Counted from the stretch's first letter, positions 1-6,181 are shown. The stretch: 9,168 nt of DNA from Cyanobacteria bacterium UBA11370 (GCA_003486645.1 DNGI01000178.1:1-9168), one strand, 5' to 3'. A program made the numbers and translations. Notes: a model not told the origin generated them from the sequence alone.

Positions 1-97
1 AGGAGTAGCTGTAGAAGTATTAGAAAATCCCAGCGATTTATCGGGTGAGGATGTACTACCCGGTTTCGTCCTGAATTTAAGGCGAGTGTGGCGTTAA
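1..97 (+). CDS. Uma2 family (DUF820) nuclease-like protein, C-terminal fragment
   Basis: This is the 3' end of a gene that enters from the left edge of the window. In the frame starting at base 2 there are 31 sense codons and a TAA at 95-97. The tail contains ENPSDLSGEDVLPGFVLNL followed by RRVWR. The 'LSGEDVLPGF.L.L..(V/I)W' ending is characteristic of Uma2/DUF820 proteins, a PD-(D/E)XK endonuclease-like family that is heavily expanded in cyanobacteria and often linked to mobile DNA. The catalytic residues would lie upstream of the window, so activity cannot be judged. It is convergent with lepB. The family call rests on a short but distinctive tail. Confidence 0.7.
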   Translation, partial: GVAVEVLENPSDLSGEDVLPGFVLNLRRVWR

Positions 98-171
98 AGG
101 AGGCTTATGGCCGGGAAATTAATCTCTCCGTCTCCCCGTGTCAGTGTCAGCCAGCAATTTAAATCCGTCTT

Positions 172-225
172 AGTTTACAAGGTGCAAATCTGAAAGCCCC
201 GTGTCTTTAGACCGGGGAGTGTCAA
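172..225. terminator. Hairpin between convergent genes; possible IS200/IS605 right-end relic
   Basis: Bases 197-217 form a stem of eight pairs (CCCCG/CGGGG plus GTC/GAC, with T202 bulged) and a TTTA loop. It lies between the end of the Uma2 fragment and the end of lepB, so it may serve as a terminator for one or both convergent genes, although no strong U-run follows on either side. The motif 'GAAAGCCCCGT..CTTTAGA..GGGGAGTGTCAA' also resembles the right-end hairpin of cyanobacterial IS200/IS605 elements, where a short TCAA or TCAC marks the cleavage site. No tnpA or tnpB coding sequence remains. The lepB stop codon (222-224) falls inside this motif. The IS reading is from memory of the pattern and is tentative. 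Confidence 0.4.
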
Positions 226-854
226 TTCGCCGACTCCGCATAAGCAGGTTCCGGGTCTAATTCACCCATCCGATCCACAGGCCAGAATCGTACCACAGCC
301 CGGCCAATAATCTTATCACGAGGGACATAGCCCCAATAATGAGAATCGTAGCTATTGTTACGATTGTCTCCCAATACCAGGTATTGATCAGCAGGTACAG
401 TTTGACTTTGAATTCCTTGTTGAGCATTAAATTGCTCAGTACTAAAGGAGTATGCAGGCTTGTCTTCAATGTAGTTTTCCCGTAAAGGCTGATCGTTGAC
501 ATAAACCCGCCCTCCTTTCACTTCAACCTTATCACCCGGTAGACCAATCACCCGCTTGATAAAGGCATCTTTGAAATTTTGTTGCTGAAGGGTTGCTGTG
601 GGCGAAAATACGACAATATCCCCCCGCTCTGGCTTACGGAAGTTGTAACTTAACTTATCAATAATCAAACGGTCATTAATTTGTAACGTTGGTTCCATTG
701 AACCTGAAGGGATGTACCGAGCTTCCGCTACGAAGTGGCGAATCCCCAAAGCCAGAACCAAACTCAAACCAATGGTCTTAGCTGCTTCTACCCAGGGATT
801 TTCAACCTTTTGTGTGGGTTGTTTATCAGGTTGTTGCTCCTGCACACGAGTCAT
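222..854 (-). CDS. lepB: Signal peptidase I
   Basis: This is a membrane-bound type I signal peptidase (S26 family) that removes signal peptides from exported proteins. The 210-residue protein has a hydrophilic N-terminus and one hydrophobic anchor at about residues 22-42. The catalytic domain follows. Box B is [10 protein letters not shown], with Ser52 as the expected nucleophile. The [10 protein letters not shown] box places Lys100 as the general base. The conserved box [14 protein letters not shown] is at residues 162-175. Length and layout fit Gram-positive and cyanobacterial LepB, which has a single anchor rather than the longer two-anchor E. coli form. The start is supported by an AGGTGA Shine-Dalgarno sequence (865-870 on the + strand) about ten bases upstream. 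The gene is divergent from pyrC. All catalytic boxes are intact. The PEP-CTERM protein, FecR protein and porin in this window carry type I signal peptides that such an enzyme would cleave. Confidence 0.97.
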   Translation of the reverse strand: MTRVQEQQPDKQPTQKVENPWVEAAKTIGLSLVLALGIRHFVAEARYIPSGSMEPTLQINDRLIIDKLSYNFRKPERGDIVVFSPTATLQQQNFKDAFIKRVIGLPGDKVEVKGGRVYVNDQPLRENYIEDKPAYSFSTEQFNAQQGIQSQTVPADQYLVLGDNRNNSYDSHYWGYVPRDKIIGRAVVRFWPVDRMGELDPEPAYAESAN

Positions 855-1011
855 AGCTGTTCCATCACCTTAAAAGTTATGAGCTGAAAAACGAAAACAA
901 CGATTGTTCGCTAATTCCATCCAATGCCAAAAAATGGATTCTATATGTCACTATACAAAATTTACTTTAAAGTATGAGTACTGAATCTCTACCGAATTTT
1001 AACATTCTATT
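855..1011. promoter_or_regulatory. Divergent intergenic region, lepB / pyrC promoters
   Basis: These 157 bases separate the starts of lepB (-) and pyrC (+), so both promoters are expected here. The lepB ribosome binding site (TCACCT on the + strand, 865-870) is clear. The pyrC side is AT-rich, with a TATACA at 952-957 that could be a -10 box, but I see no convincing -35 hexamer and no Shine-Dalgarno before the pyrC ATG. A weak stem (ATCCA/TGGAT, around 918-939) is too short to interpret. Confidence 0.45.
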
Positions 1012-2331
1012 ATGTCCTCTGACGTATGCCTGTTAATCCGCCATGCTCATATTCTCCTGCCAGGAGGTGAATTTTTAGTCGGAGATGTCCGCACTCGGGG
1101 TGGAGAGATTGTCGAGGTTGCCCCAGAACTCTCCGGCGAGGCGGATAGGGAGATAGACGCGACGGGGTTAACTTTGTTGCCTGGAGTCATCGATCCGCAA
1201 GTCCATTTTCGGGAACCGGGGCTAGAACATAAGGAAGATTTATTCACCGCCAGTTGTGCTTGTGCCAAAGGGGGTGTCACGTCATTTCTGGAGATGCCCA
1301 ATACCCGTCCTCTCACCATCACCCAAGCCGCACTGGATGATAAGCTACAGCGGGCAGCCCAGAAATGTGTAGTGAATTATGGCTTTTTTATTGGGGCAAC
1401 ACCCGAAAATCTGCCTGATTTGCTACAGGTTCAACCGACGTGTGGGATTAAGATTTTTATGGGTTCAATGCACGGGGCGCTATTAGTTGATTGTGAAGAA
1501 CTTCTGGAGCCAATTTTTGCCAGGGGGAGGCGATTGATTGCGGTTCATGCTGAAGATCAAGCCCGCATTAACCAGCGCCGACAAGAATTTGCTGGAATTA
1601 CCGATCCCGCGATTCACTCTCAAATTCAAGACAATCAAGCTGCCCTCAATGCAACTCAGTTAGCCTTAAAACTGTCTAAGAAATATCAGCGACGGCTGCA
1701 TATTCTGCACCTTTCCACCGCTGAAGAAGCCGAGTTACTCCGAGAAGATAAACCGAATTGGGTGACAGCAGAAGTTACCCCTCAACACCTGTTATTAAAT
1801 ACCAGCGCCTATGAAAAAATTGGCACACTCGCCCAGATGAATCCACCGTTGCGATCGCCTCATGATAACGAGGTTTTATGGCAAGCCTTAGTAGATGGCG
1901 TAATTGATTTTATTGCCACCGATCATGCTCCCCATACCTTAGCAGAAAAAGCCCAAACCTACCCGAACAGCCCATCGGGAATGCCAGGAGTAGAAACATC
2001 TTTGCCATTAATGCTAACTCAAGCCATGCAAGGACGCTGTACTATCGCTCAAGTTTCCAACTGGATGTCTACGGCTGTCGCTCAAGCCTATGGTATTCCT
2101 AAAAAAGGTGCGATCGCTCCCGGTTTCGATGCGGATTTAGTGCTTGTAGATTTAGATAATTACCACCCAGTTCAGCGGGAAGAACTGTTAACAAAATGCG
2201 GTTGGAGTCCCTTTGAAGGTTGGAATTTAACCGGATGGCCTATAATCACAATCGTTGGGGGTAAAATTGTTTATGAAAAAGGTCAAATTTATACAGAAGT
2301 ACGAGGTCAAGCTTTGACGTTTGAAGGTTAG
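1012..2331 (+). CDS. pyrC: Dihydroorotase (amidohydrolase family)
   Basis: This predicted dihydroorotase would catalyse reversible cyclisation of N-carbamoyl-aspartate to dihydroorotate, the third step of de novo pyrimidine synthesis, in the cytoplasm. At 439 residues it has the length of class I bacterial dihydroorotases. It begins with the small amidohydrolase beta-domain, then GVIDPQVHFREPG (residues 58-70), EMPNTRP (94-100) and GIKIFMGS (145-152), where Lys147 is a candidate carboxylated lysine. The metal-ligand motifs VHAED (His179) and HILHLS (His233) follow, then ATDHAPH with catalytic Asp304, and ADLVLVD near the C-terminus. The usual metal-binding HxH is QVH here (Gln63, His65), so one canonical ligand is missing. 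As I recall, this variant is common in cyanobacterial homologues. A dihydroorotase-like hydantoinase or allantoinase is the main alternative. Two HIP1 sites (1851, 2110) lie inside the gene. Confidence 0.88.
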   Translation: MSSDVCLLIRHAHILLPGGEFLVGDVRTRGGEIVEVAPELSGEADREIDATGLTLLPGVIDPQVHFREPGLEHKEDLFTASCACAKGGVTSFLEMPNTRPLTITQAALDDKLQRAAQKCVVNYGFFIGATPENLPDLLQVQPTCGIKIFMGSMHGALLVDCEELLEPIFARGRRLIAVHAEDQARINQRRQEFAGITDPAIHSQIQDNQAALNATQLALKLSKKYQRRLHILHLSTAEEAELLREDKPNWVTAEVTPQHLLLNTSAYEKIGTLAQMNPPLRSPHDNEVLWQALVDGVIDFIATDHAPHTLAEKAQTYPNSPSGMPGVETSLPLMLTQAMQGRCTIAQVSNWMSTAVAQAYGIPKKGAIAPGFDADLVLVDLDNYHPVQREELLTKCGWSPFEGWNLTGWPIITIVGGKIVYEKGQIYTEVRGQALTFEG

Positions 2332-2376
2332 AGTGAAAAGAAAAGTAAGGGGTAAAGTCCAATAGCGAAATCAACT

Positions 2377-2931
2377 TTGTACACAACAGCAAAAGTTTTG
2401 CCGGGAAACAAACTTGAAATTCAAACTCCAAATCTTTTAGTAGGACAAACTGTTGAAGTGATTATTCTCGTTCCAGAAAACGGTTACTACGAAACAGTCC
2501 TCAAGCTCACTCTCGATCCAACAAACAACCCTTCTTACAAAACAGCGGTATTTGATGTCGAATATGATGGCAATCCTCTAGGGATATCCGTCAATATCGG
2601 TGATTCAAAGAAAAACGACGGTCGCGGTGGTGATGCGGGTAATCAAAGCAATGATGCTGAAATGCAAATTGGTGTAAACCATTTTATATTCCCCATGAAC
2701 GATTCAGGACAAAATGATCTATTGGTTTTTGGTAATGATTACTATACACCTCAAAAAAATGAAGATCAGCTTTTATCAGTGTATGATCTAGTCAGTAATG
2801 GCACAAAGATTACTCTAAAAGTTAGTAATAAATTACTGGAATGGGATAATCACAGTGGGGCATCTGGTCATCTGTTTTCTCCTTACCTGTACGCCCTTGC
2901 TGGTCAACCTGTCTTTACATCCAGTGATTAG
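2377..2931 (+). CDS. Chimeric hypothetical protein: antitoxin-like N-terminus plus unrecognised domain
   Basis: This 184-residue ORF starts 45 bases after pyrC. Residues 2-34 (YTTAKVLPGNKLEI... to VEVIILVPE) read like the N-terminal beta-hairpin of small cyanobacterial antitoxin-like proteins found with PIN-type toxins. Those proteins normally continue into a charged helix, which is absent here. From about residue 37 the protein becomes an unrelated, polar, Asn/Asp/Gly-rich domain with no signal peptide or membrane segment, ending in HLFSPYLYALAGQPVF. I do not recognise this second part. The only usable start in frame is TTG at 2377, since the upstream frame closes at TAA 2353-2355. No Shine-Dalgarno lies at a useful distance; the nearest purine run, around 2346-2357, is too far away. 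It may be a translated fusion, or an antitoxin remnant joined to another gene that has lost its own start. Confidence 0.55.
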   Translation: MYTTAKVLPGNKLEIQTPNLLVGQTVEVIILVPENGYYETVLKLTLDPTNNPSYKTAVFDVEYDGNPLGISVNIGDSKKNDGRGGDAGNQSNDAEMQIGVNHFIFPMNDSGQNDLLVFGNDYYTPQKNEDQLLSVYDLVSNGTKITLKVSNKLLEWDNHSGASGHLFSPYLYALAGQPVFTSSD

Positions 2932-2971
2932 AGCGCGATCGCAGCCAACTGCTAGTAAGAAGATGAACCTG

Positions 2972-2995
2972 GGTGTGTGAATATATTCACACACC
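2972..2995. terminator. 24-bp perfect palindrome between convergent genes
   Basis: GGTGTGTGAATA followed by its exact reverse complement TATTCACACACC gives a perfect palindrome, 40 bases after the stop of the chimeric ORF. As RNA it would fold into a roughly 10-bp stem with a short AU-rich loop. Neither flank has a U-run, so it is not a classic intrinsic terminator. A dyad operator for a dimeric regulator is an alternative. The region 2932-3122 otherwise holds one HIP1 site (2935-2942) and nothing else that I can identify. Confidence 0.4.
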
Positions 2996-3122
2996 GGAAA
3001 CCACTGAAGCCGGACTGGGACAATCAGGAGAGGAAAAGAGACACCAAAACCACAAAAAGCCGACACGAAATGATAACAATTCTATAAAACGTATCCTAAA
3101 CCTGATCCGCACTAGGAGAACT

Positions 3123-3890
3123 TCAATTTAATTTGTGTTTCTTGGTTAAACTTGCACCTAAAGCACCAAGAGCTAAAATACCTAGGATAGAAGAAGGTTC
3201 TGGAACAGTAGCTGTCTGTATCTTCCACGTAAAATTTCCATCCATGGATGCTTGGCGAGTGCTTAAACCACCGAAGATATTAGCTTGATTGTTGATATTA
3301 ACAGTGAAAGTGTCTCCGGCTGTGATTGTTCGTGTCAACGTGCCAGATGAATTAAGACCAAAGAATGTGTTACCTTCAAATCCAGACCAAATAAAATTAA
3401 AGCCATTCAATCCAAAATCATTTGTTGTGTCAGTAGAAGCAGAAACATCATAGTCAAGAGTGAAAATACCATCTGTATCGGCAAAAAATGTATAAGTCCA
3501 GTCTGTACCATTGAAAAGTGTAGCTTCTCCACTAGAAACATTAGATGTTTCCCAACCTACATCAGAGAAAACTACCTGACCCTGAGAGGTATTGAGCCAT
3601 GAAGCACTTGCCTTTGCCTGAGATAAAACCGAGGCTGTACCAAATGCTGCGAAGGCACTAACCGATGCATTCAAGGGATTTATTGTATTTCCCTGACTGT
3701 CGAAGTCAGTATCGGTAACTAATTCACCTCCTGCATCTGCTGTAGCTTCTAAATCTAATGACGAATCCAGTGCTAAAATAGCCGCCTTTGCTGGTTGCAA
3801 ACTCATCGTTACTAGAGTTATAAGTGCGGTTCCAATAGCAACTGGTATTTTGATAGTGATGCTTTTCATGAGCAACAGAATATTTTTCAT
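3123..3890 (-). CDS. Secreted PEP-CTERM sorting-domain protein
   Basis: This is a 255-residue exported protein of unknown function. The N-terminus is a type I signal peptide: basic MKNILLLMKSITIK, a hydrophobic core, and a likely cut after QPAKA (residues 32-36). The mature part is rich in Ser, Thr, Asn, Gly and Ala, looks beta-rich, and has few charged residues. The last 27 residues (229-255) are a textbook PEP-CTERM signal: VPEP, a hydrophobic stretch ILGILALGALGA, then a basic tail SLTKKHKLN. In bacteria with an exosortase, such proteins are cut at the PEP motif and attached to, or released at, the cell surface, often with extracellular polysaccharide. No exosortase gene is in this window. 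An alternative start is Met8 (cat at 3867-3869). Neither start has a Shine-Dalgarno. The decayed IS element lies about 100 bases upstream of the start. Confidence 0.88.
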   Translation of the reverse strand: MKNILLLMKSITIKIPVAIGTALITLVTMSLQPAKAAILALDSSLDLEATADAGGELVTDTDFDSQGNTINPLNASVSAFAAFGTASVLSQAKASASWLNTSQGQVVFSDVGWETSNVSSGEATLFNGTDWTYTFFADTDGIFTLDYDVSASTDTTNDFGLNGFNFIWSGFEGNTFFGLNSSGTLTRTITAGDTFTVNINNQANIFGGLSTRQASMDGNFTWKIQTATVPEPSSILGILALGALGASLTKKHKLN

Positions 3891-3993
3891 TGAGATTATT
3901 CTTTTTTATTATCTCATGTTTATATTTTCAGAGGCTGTCTCTAAAGAAATGTAAAGGGGACGGAAGGGGTCGATCGCATCATTAGAAAATAAC
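3891..3993. promoter_or_regulatory. Upstream region of the PEP-CTERM gene
   Basis: These 103 bases lie between the PEP-CTERM start and the left end of the IS remnant and must hold whatever promoter the gene retains. Read on the - strand, the region is AT-rich with TATAAA about 37 bases before the ATG. No well-spaced -35 box is visible, so the promoter call is weak. A near-HIP1 sequence CGATCGC is at 3971-3977. Confidence 0.25.
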
Positions 3994-4013
3994 AGGACCA
4001 GCCCTTTCAAGGT
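3994..4013 (+). repeat. Left terminal inverted repeat of the IS4-type element
   Basis: Pairs with 4860-4879 at 19 of 20 positions; the only difference is C versus T at the sixth base from the outer edge. The transposase stop codon lies within it. Confidence 0.85.
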
Positions 4014-4183
4014 ATCTGTTTTTTGGTTTGAGCTTGGGAGAGAATCTTAGCAGTAGAAATATGAGGCCGCTTGGCAGGACGATGACGTTTGAGTCGAGTT
4101 CTGGTCTCCTTTGTGGCTAGCACATTATTAAGTAGGGAACGCTCTTGAGCATGACCATCTTCACAAGGAAAGACATCAATAGC

Positions 4184-4291
4184 TATAGCACTACGTTTTT
4201 TGATTAGGACAATTAAACTTGGGTTGAAAGGCAACAGGCAACAGGCAACAGGCAACAGAGGGATGTCCTAACCTGAATGCGTAGTGCTATA
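4184..4291. mobile_element. 104-bp MITE with TA target duplication (IS630/Tc1-mariner type)
   Basis: The element proper is 4186-4289, flanked by TA at 4184-4185 and 4290-4291. Its ends are 26-bp inverted repeats with 21 of 26 matches: the outer ten bases TAGCACTACG and the inner eight bases TTAGGACA are identical, with eight variable bases between. It encodes no protein. The TA duplication and short length indicate mobilisation by an IS630-family (Tc1/mariner-like) transposase acting in trans. Because the insertion adds 106 bases it both introduces a stop and shifts the frame of the host transposase. The 52-bp core contains the AGGCAAC heptamer array. Confidence 0.88.
4229..4256. repeat. AGGCAAC heptamer array, four copies
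   Basis: Four identical tandem copies of AGGCAAC (28 bp) lie inside the MITE core. This is a short tandemly repeated heptanucleotide of the kind known from cyanobacteria. Perfect identity suggests recent slippage. Confidence 0.9.
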
Positions 4292-4859
4292 ACATCAAAG
4301 CTGGGTCAAGCACCACCAGAGATTGCCCAGGTAGGGGCGCACTGTTACATGAACGTAGGGGTTTCAGGCGATGTTCGGTGGCAGCCAAAGCATTGCCATC
4401 TAAAATTTTGACCCGATAACCTGGCAACCAATCCGGTAAATTTCCCTTCAAATGTCGGATGATTGCTTCCATTTCACCAGCCGTCTCTCTCACTAATTGA
4501 GCGCTCACCTGGGATTCCATCCCATTGAGTTTGTTATAGACGGAAGTGACAGAAACACCAATTTCTTTTGTTCTGGCTTGATAAGCCGCATGAATTGAAG
4601 GTCGAATCCCACAAGTGACTGAACTCATCATCTCAACGACTGTGGAAAAGAGTAGCTCTCTTGTGTACTGAGTTTTGGTACTTCTCTCAAACAGCTCGTC
4701 AAGTTTTTGAGGACATAAAATTTTTTCAAGAAGTCCCCGAACCATAACTGACACTGGACTTTCCTGCACAAAACGCTCAAATACTTGACTGAGAACCATC
4801 GTGGGTCTTCCCTCATTTTGGATTTCTTTACCTAACTAGAAATCTGGGGAAATGACAAG

Positions 4860-4879
4860 ACCTTGAAAGGGCTAGTCCT
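4860..4879 (-). repeat. Right terminal inverted repeat of the IS4-type element
   Basis: Reverse complement of 3994-4013 with one mismatch. It lies on the transposase start side of the element and 17 bp from the FecR gene stop. Confidence 0.85.
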
Positions 4880-4896
4880 ACCAACAACAAATTTAA

Positions 4897-6087
4897 TCAC
4901 CGATCTGGCGCATTTCCAATGGATAAAACTCCTCGAAAAGTATCTCCTGCATTAGGTTCTTTCCCCCCTATACCAATTGCCCTTGCTCTAAAAATTTGAC
5001 CATCTCTCCCCACAACCGTAACTACCGCATCATTGCCACTCAAACCAAAGGAAAAATCTCTAGCAGGAACACCATTAATTAAAGGAGTAGTCGCTGGAGT
5101 ATCGATACCCAGAGTAGTACCGCCAATTGTAATCGTAGGACTCACTTGAATCCGAGTTTGACTGGAGGTACGAACGACGCGAATATTTGTCGCATTTCCA
5201 TTACTATCTGTAAACGTTCCATTTGCTTCACTACCCCCGAATTTAATAACTGTGAATGTTCCATTTATACTGGTAGAATTTGCAAGTGCAGGAGTGGGTT
5301 CTCCAATTGTATTACTTGATAAAGAACTTCGGACTTCAGAACCACTTGTATTACTTGATAAAGAACTTCGGACTCCAGAACCACTTAAAGGATCGCTCAT
5401 TCCTCCCACAGCTTCACTTAAAAATGCTTCCGTAAATCCTTCTTGAGCATTACTTTCTCTTACATCGGGTAGCTGATCATTTCCGGGTATTGGTATTTCA
5501 AATCCCTGAAAAAGCTGCCCTGTTAATGTCGCTTCTACTTCAGCCTCGGACATCGGTGTGATCGCTCCTACTTGCCCACTAGGACTAATAACTACTCTCT
5601 GTCCTGCACTTAATCTTAGTAACTGGAAATCAGGGTTTTCTAAATCGGAAATTTCAACTTCACCCTCTAAAACTTGAATCTTTCCTTCACCCTGATCATC
5701 GACTTCCAAGGTATAAATTGTCCCACGAGTTATAGCTATCACTGAACCAATACATCCTCGAACTCCACCCGCTATAACCGCCTGTCCTCCCCGCAGTTGG
5801 ACGCATTGACTACCAACAATAACTGAGGAATTTCGTCCTAATCGTATTGCAGCATTATTATTAAATTGTAATCCTGCTCGTGCTTGAGCGGTACGCACTT
5901 GTTGTTCTAATTGAGCAACATCATTTTTTTTTGCTTTTGTGTTCTGAATGAAGACTTGATCGCTATCTAAAATTTCAATAATTGTAGCGCGAGTTACCTG
6001 TTGGGCAATTGAGGGTAAGTTGGATAAGGATATGGCTACAACTAAGAACAGACTGACTAAAAAATAGAAGGAATGATGGATTTTCAT
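4897..6087 (-). CDS. Secreted FecR-domain protein
   Basis: This is a 396-residue exported protein. A signal peptide spans residues 1-28 (MKIHHS, hydrophobic core, LPSIA before QQ). The FecR domain covers about residues 70-170: ARAGLQFNNNAAIRLGRNSSV, then ITRGTIYTLEV, then QVLEGEVEIS, and finally SAGQRVVIS. Two cysteines (Cys95, Cys112) could form a disulfide outside the cytoplasm. Residues of about 235-260 are a 13-residue duplication (VRSSLSSNT motif) in a Ser-rich linker. The C-terminal part (about 270-396) is a Gly/Thr/Asn-rich, probably beta-structured region that I cannot assign. There is no cytoplasmic anti-sigma domain and no adjacent FecI-type sigma factor, so the classical FecI-FecR circuit is not indicated. 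A periplasmic or surface scaffold role is as likely. It lies downstream of the porin on the same strand with 94 bp between, including a strong palindrome. No Shine-Dalgarno is evident. Confidence 0.85.
   Translation of the reverse strand: MKIHHSFYFLVSLFLVVAISLSNLPSIAQQVTRATIIEILDSDQVFIQNTKAKKNDVAQLEQQVRTAQARAGLQFNNNAAIRLGRNSSVIVGSQCVQLRGGQAVIAGGVRGCIGSVIAITRGTIYTLEVDDQGEGKIQVLEGEVEISDLENPDFQLLRLSAGQRVVISPSGQVGAITPMSEAEVEATLTGQLFQGFEIPIPGNDQLPDVRESNAQEGFTEAFLSEAVGGMSDPLSGSGVRSSLSSNTSGSEVRSSLSSNTIGEPTPALANSTSINGTFTVIKFGGSEANGTFTDSNGNATNIRVVRTSSQTRIQVSPTITIGGTTLGIDTPATTPLINGVPARDFSFGLSGNDAVVTVVGRDGQIFRARAIGIGGKEPNAGDTFRGVLSIGNAPDR
5309..5386. repeat. 39-bp tandem duplication inside the FecR gene
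   Basis: Two adjacent 39-bp units (5309-5347 and 5348-5386) differ at one base (gacttcag versus gactccag). Each encodes 13 residues containing VRSSLSSNT, so the duplication keeps the frame. It lies in the linker between the FecR domain and the C-terminal region. Confidence 0.95.
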
Positions 6088-6140
6088 TTGGTCAAGGATT
6101 TAATAACAAGGAGTCAGCTATAGTTCGTTGAGATCCGCTC

Positions 6141-6173
6141 AGATCCCCGACTTCTTTAAGAAGTCGGGGATCT
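6141..6173. terminator. 33-bp palindromic hairpin between porin and FecR genes
   Basis: AGATCCCCGACTTCTT and its exact reverse complement surround a single T. As RNA this gives a 14-bp stem with a five-base loop, very stable and GC-rich. On the + strand it is followed by TGTTTTA. In the direction of the two genes it lies just after the porin stop (6182-6184), where it could end or attenuate porin transcription before fecR. The same palindrome is, to my recollection, a frequent dispersed repeat in cyanobacterial genomes, so it may be a REP-like element rather than a dedicated terminator. Confidence 0.7.
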
Positions 6174-6181
6174 TGTTTTAA

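Larger units (their letters stand above)
4007..4799 (-). pseudogene. IS4-family transposase, split by a MITE and internally deleted
   Basis: The 5' piece (4287-4799) encodes 170 residues. It has a helical N-terminal region from MVLSQVFERF, then an IS4-like IRPSIHAAYQAR segment, then YRVKILDGN, where Asp134 is the expected first catalytic Asp, ending in VVLDPALML. Its stop TAG is supplied by the first bases of the inserted MITE. The 3' piece (4007-4183) continues with AIDVFPCEDGHAQERSLL and ends in a basic C-terminal tail (RTRLKRHRPAKRP...). Excising the MITE and one TA copy rejoins ALML to AIDVFPC in frame, so this was one gene. About 24 residues into the 3' piece, near 4112, the sequence jumps to the basic tail. 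The region that should carry the second catalytic Asp (DRN-type motif) and the C-terminal Glu motif is missing. It cannot encode an active transposase. Confidence 0.9.
3994..4879 (-). mobile_element. Decayed IS4-family insertion sequence with near-perfect terminal inverted repeats
   Basis: The left end, aggaccagccctttcaaggt (3994-4013), and the right end, accttgaaagggctagtcct (4860-4879), are inverted repeats matching at 19 of 20 bases. Between them lies a broken IS4-type transposase on the - strand, whose last stop codon (4007-4009) falls inside the left repeat. The element is 886 bp. Without the nested 104-bp MITE and its extra TA it is 780 bp, well short of the roughly 1.3-1.5 kb typical of IS4-type elements, because the middle of the transposase is deleted. 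I cannot find a convincing target duplication at the outer edges. The right end is 17 bp from the stop of the FecR gene. The two intact ends could still be mobilised by a full-length relative elsewhere in the genome. Confidence 0.85.

Noticed and set aside
974..1036. Short 20-codon leader ORF upstream of pyrC
   Set aside because: It starts at an ATG without a ribosome binding site, overlaps the pyrC start in another frame, and has no attenuator-like codon run or hairpin to support a leader peptide.
4628..4816. 62-codon - strand ORF at the IS transposase start
   Set aside because: It overlaps the transposase N-terminus in another frame; the family match is in the frame that begins at 4799.
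3984..4890. Target-site duplication flanking the IS4-type element
   Set aside because: I compared about 10 bases outside each inverted repeat (gaaaataac on the left, accaacaaca on the right) and found no matching direct repeat, so none is reported.
5252..5446. 64-codon + strand ORF with a repeated LLDKELRT motif
   Set aside because: It is antisense to the FecR gene, and its repeated motif is only the reverse reading of the 39-bp duplication. The FecR frame has a signal peptide and a recognised domain.
4897..6087. Classical FecI-FecR-FecA iron-citrate signalling
   Set aside because: The FecR protein is exported by a signal peptide and lacks an N-terminal anti-sigma region; no ECF sigma factor or TonB-dependent receptor is present in the window.
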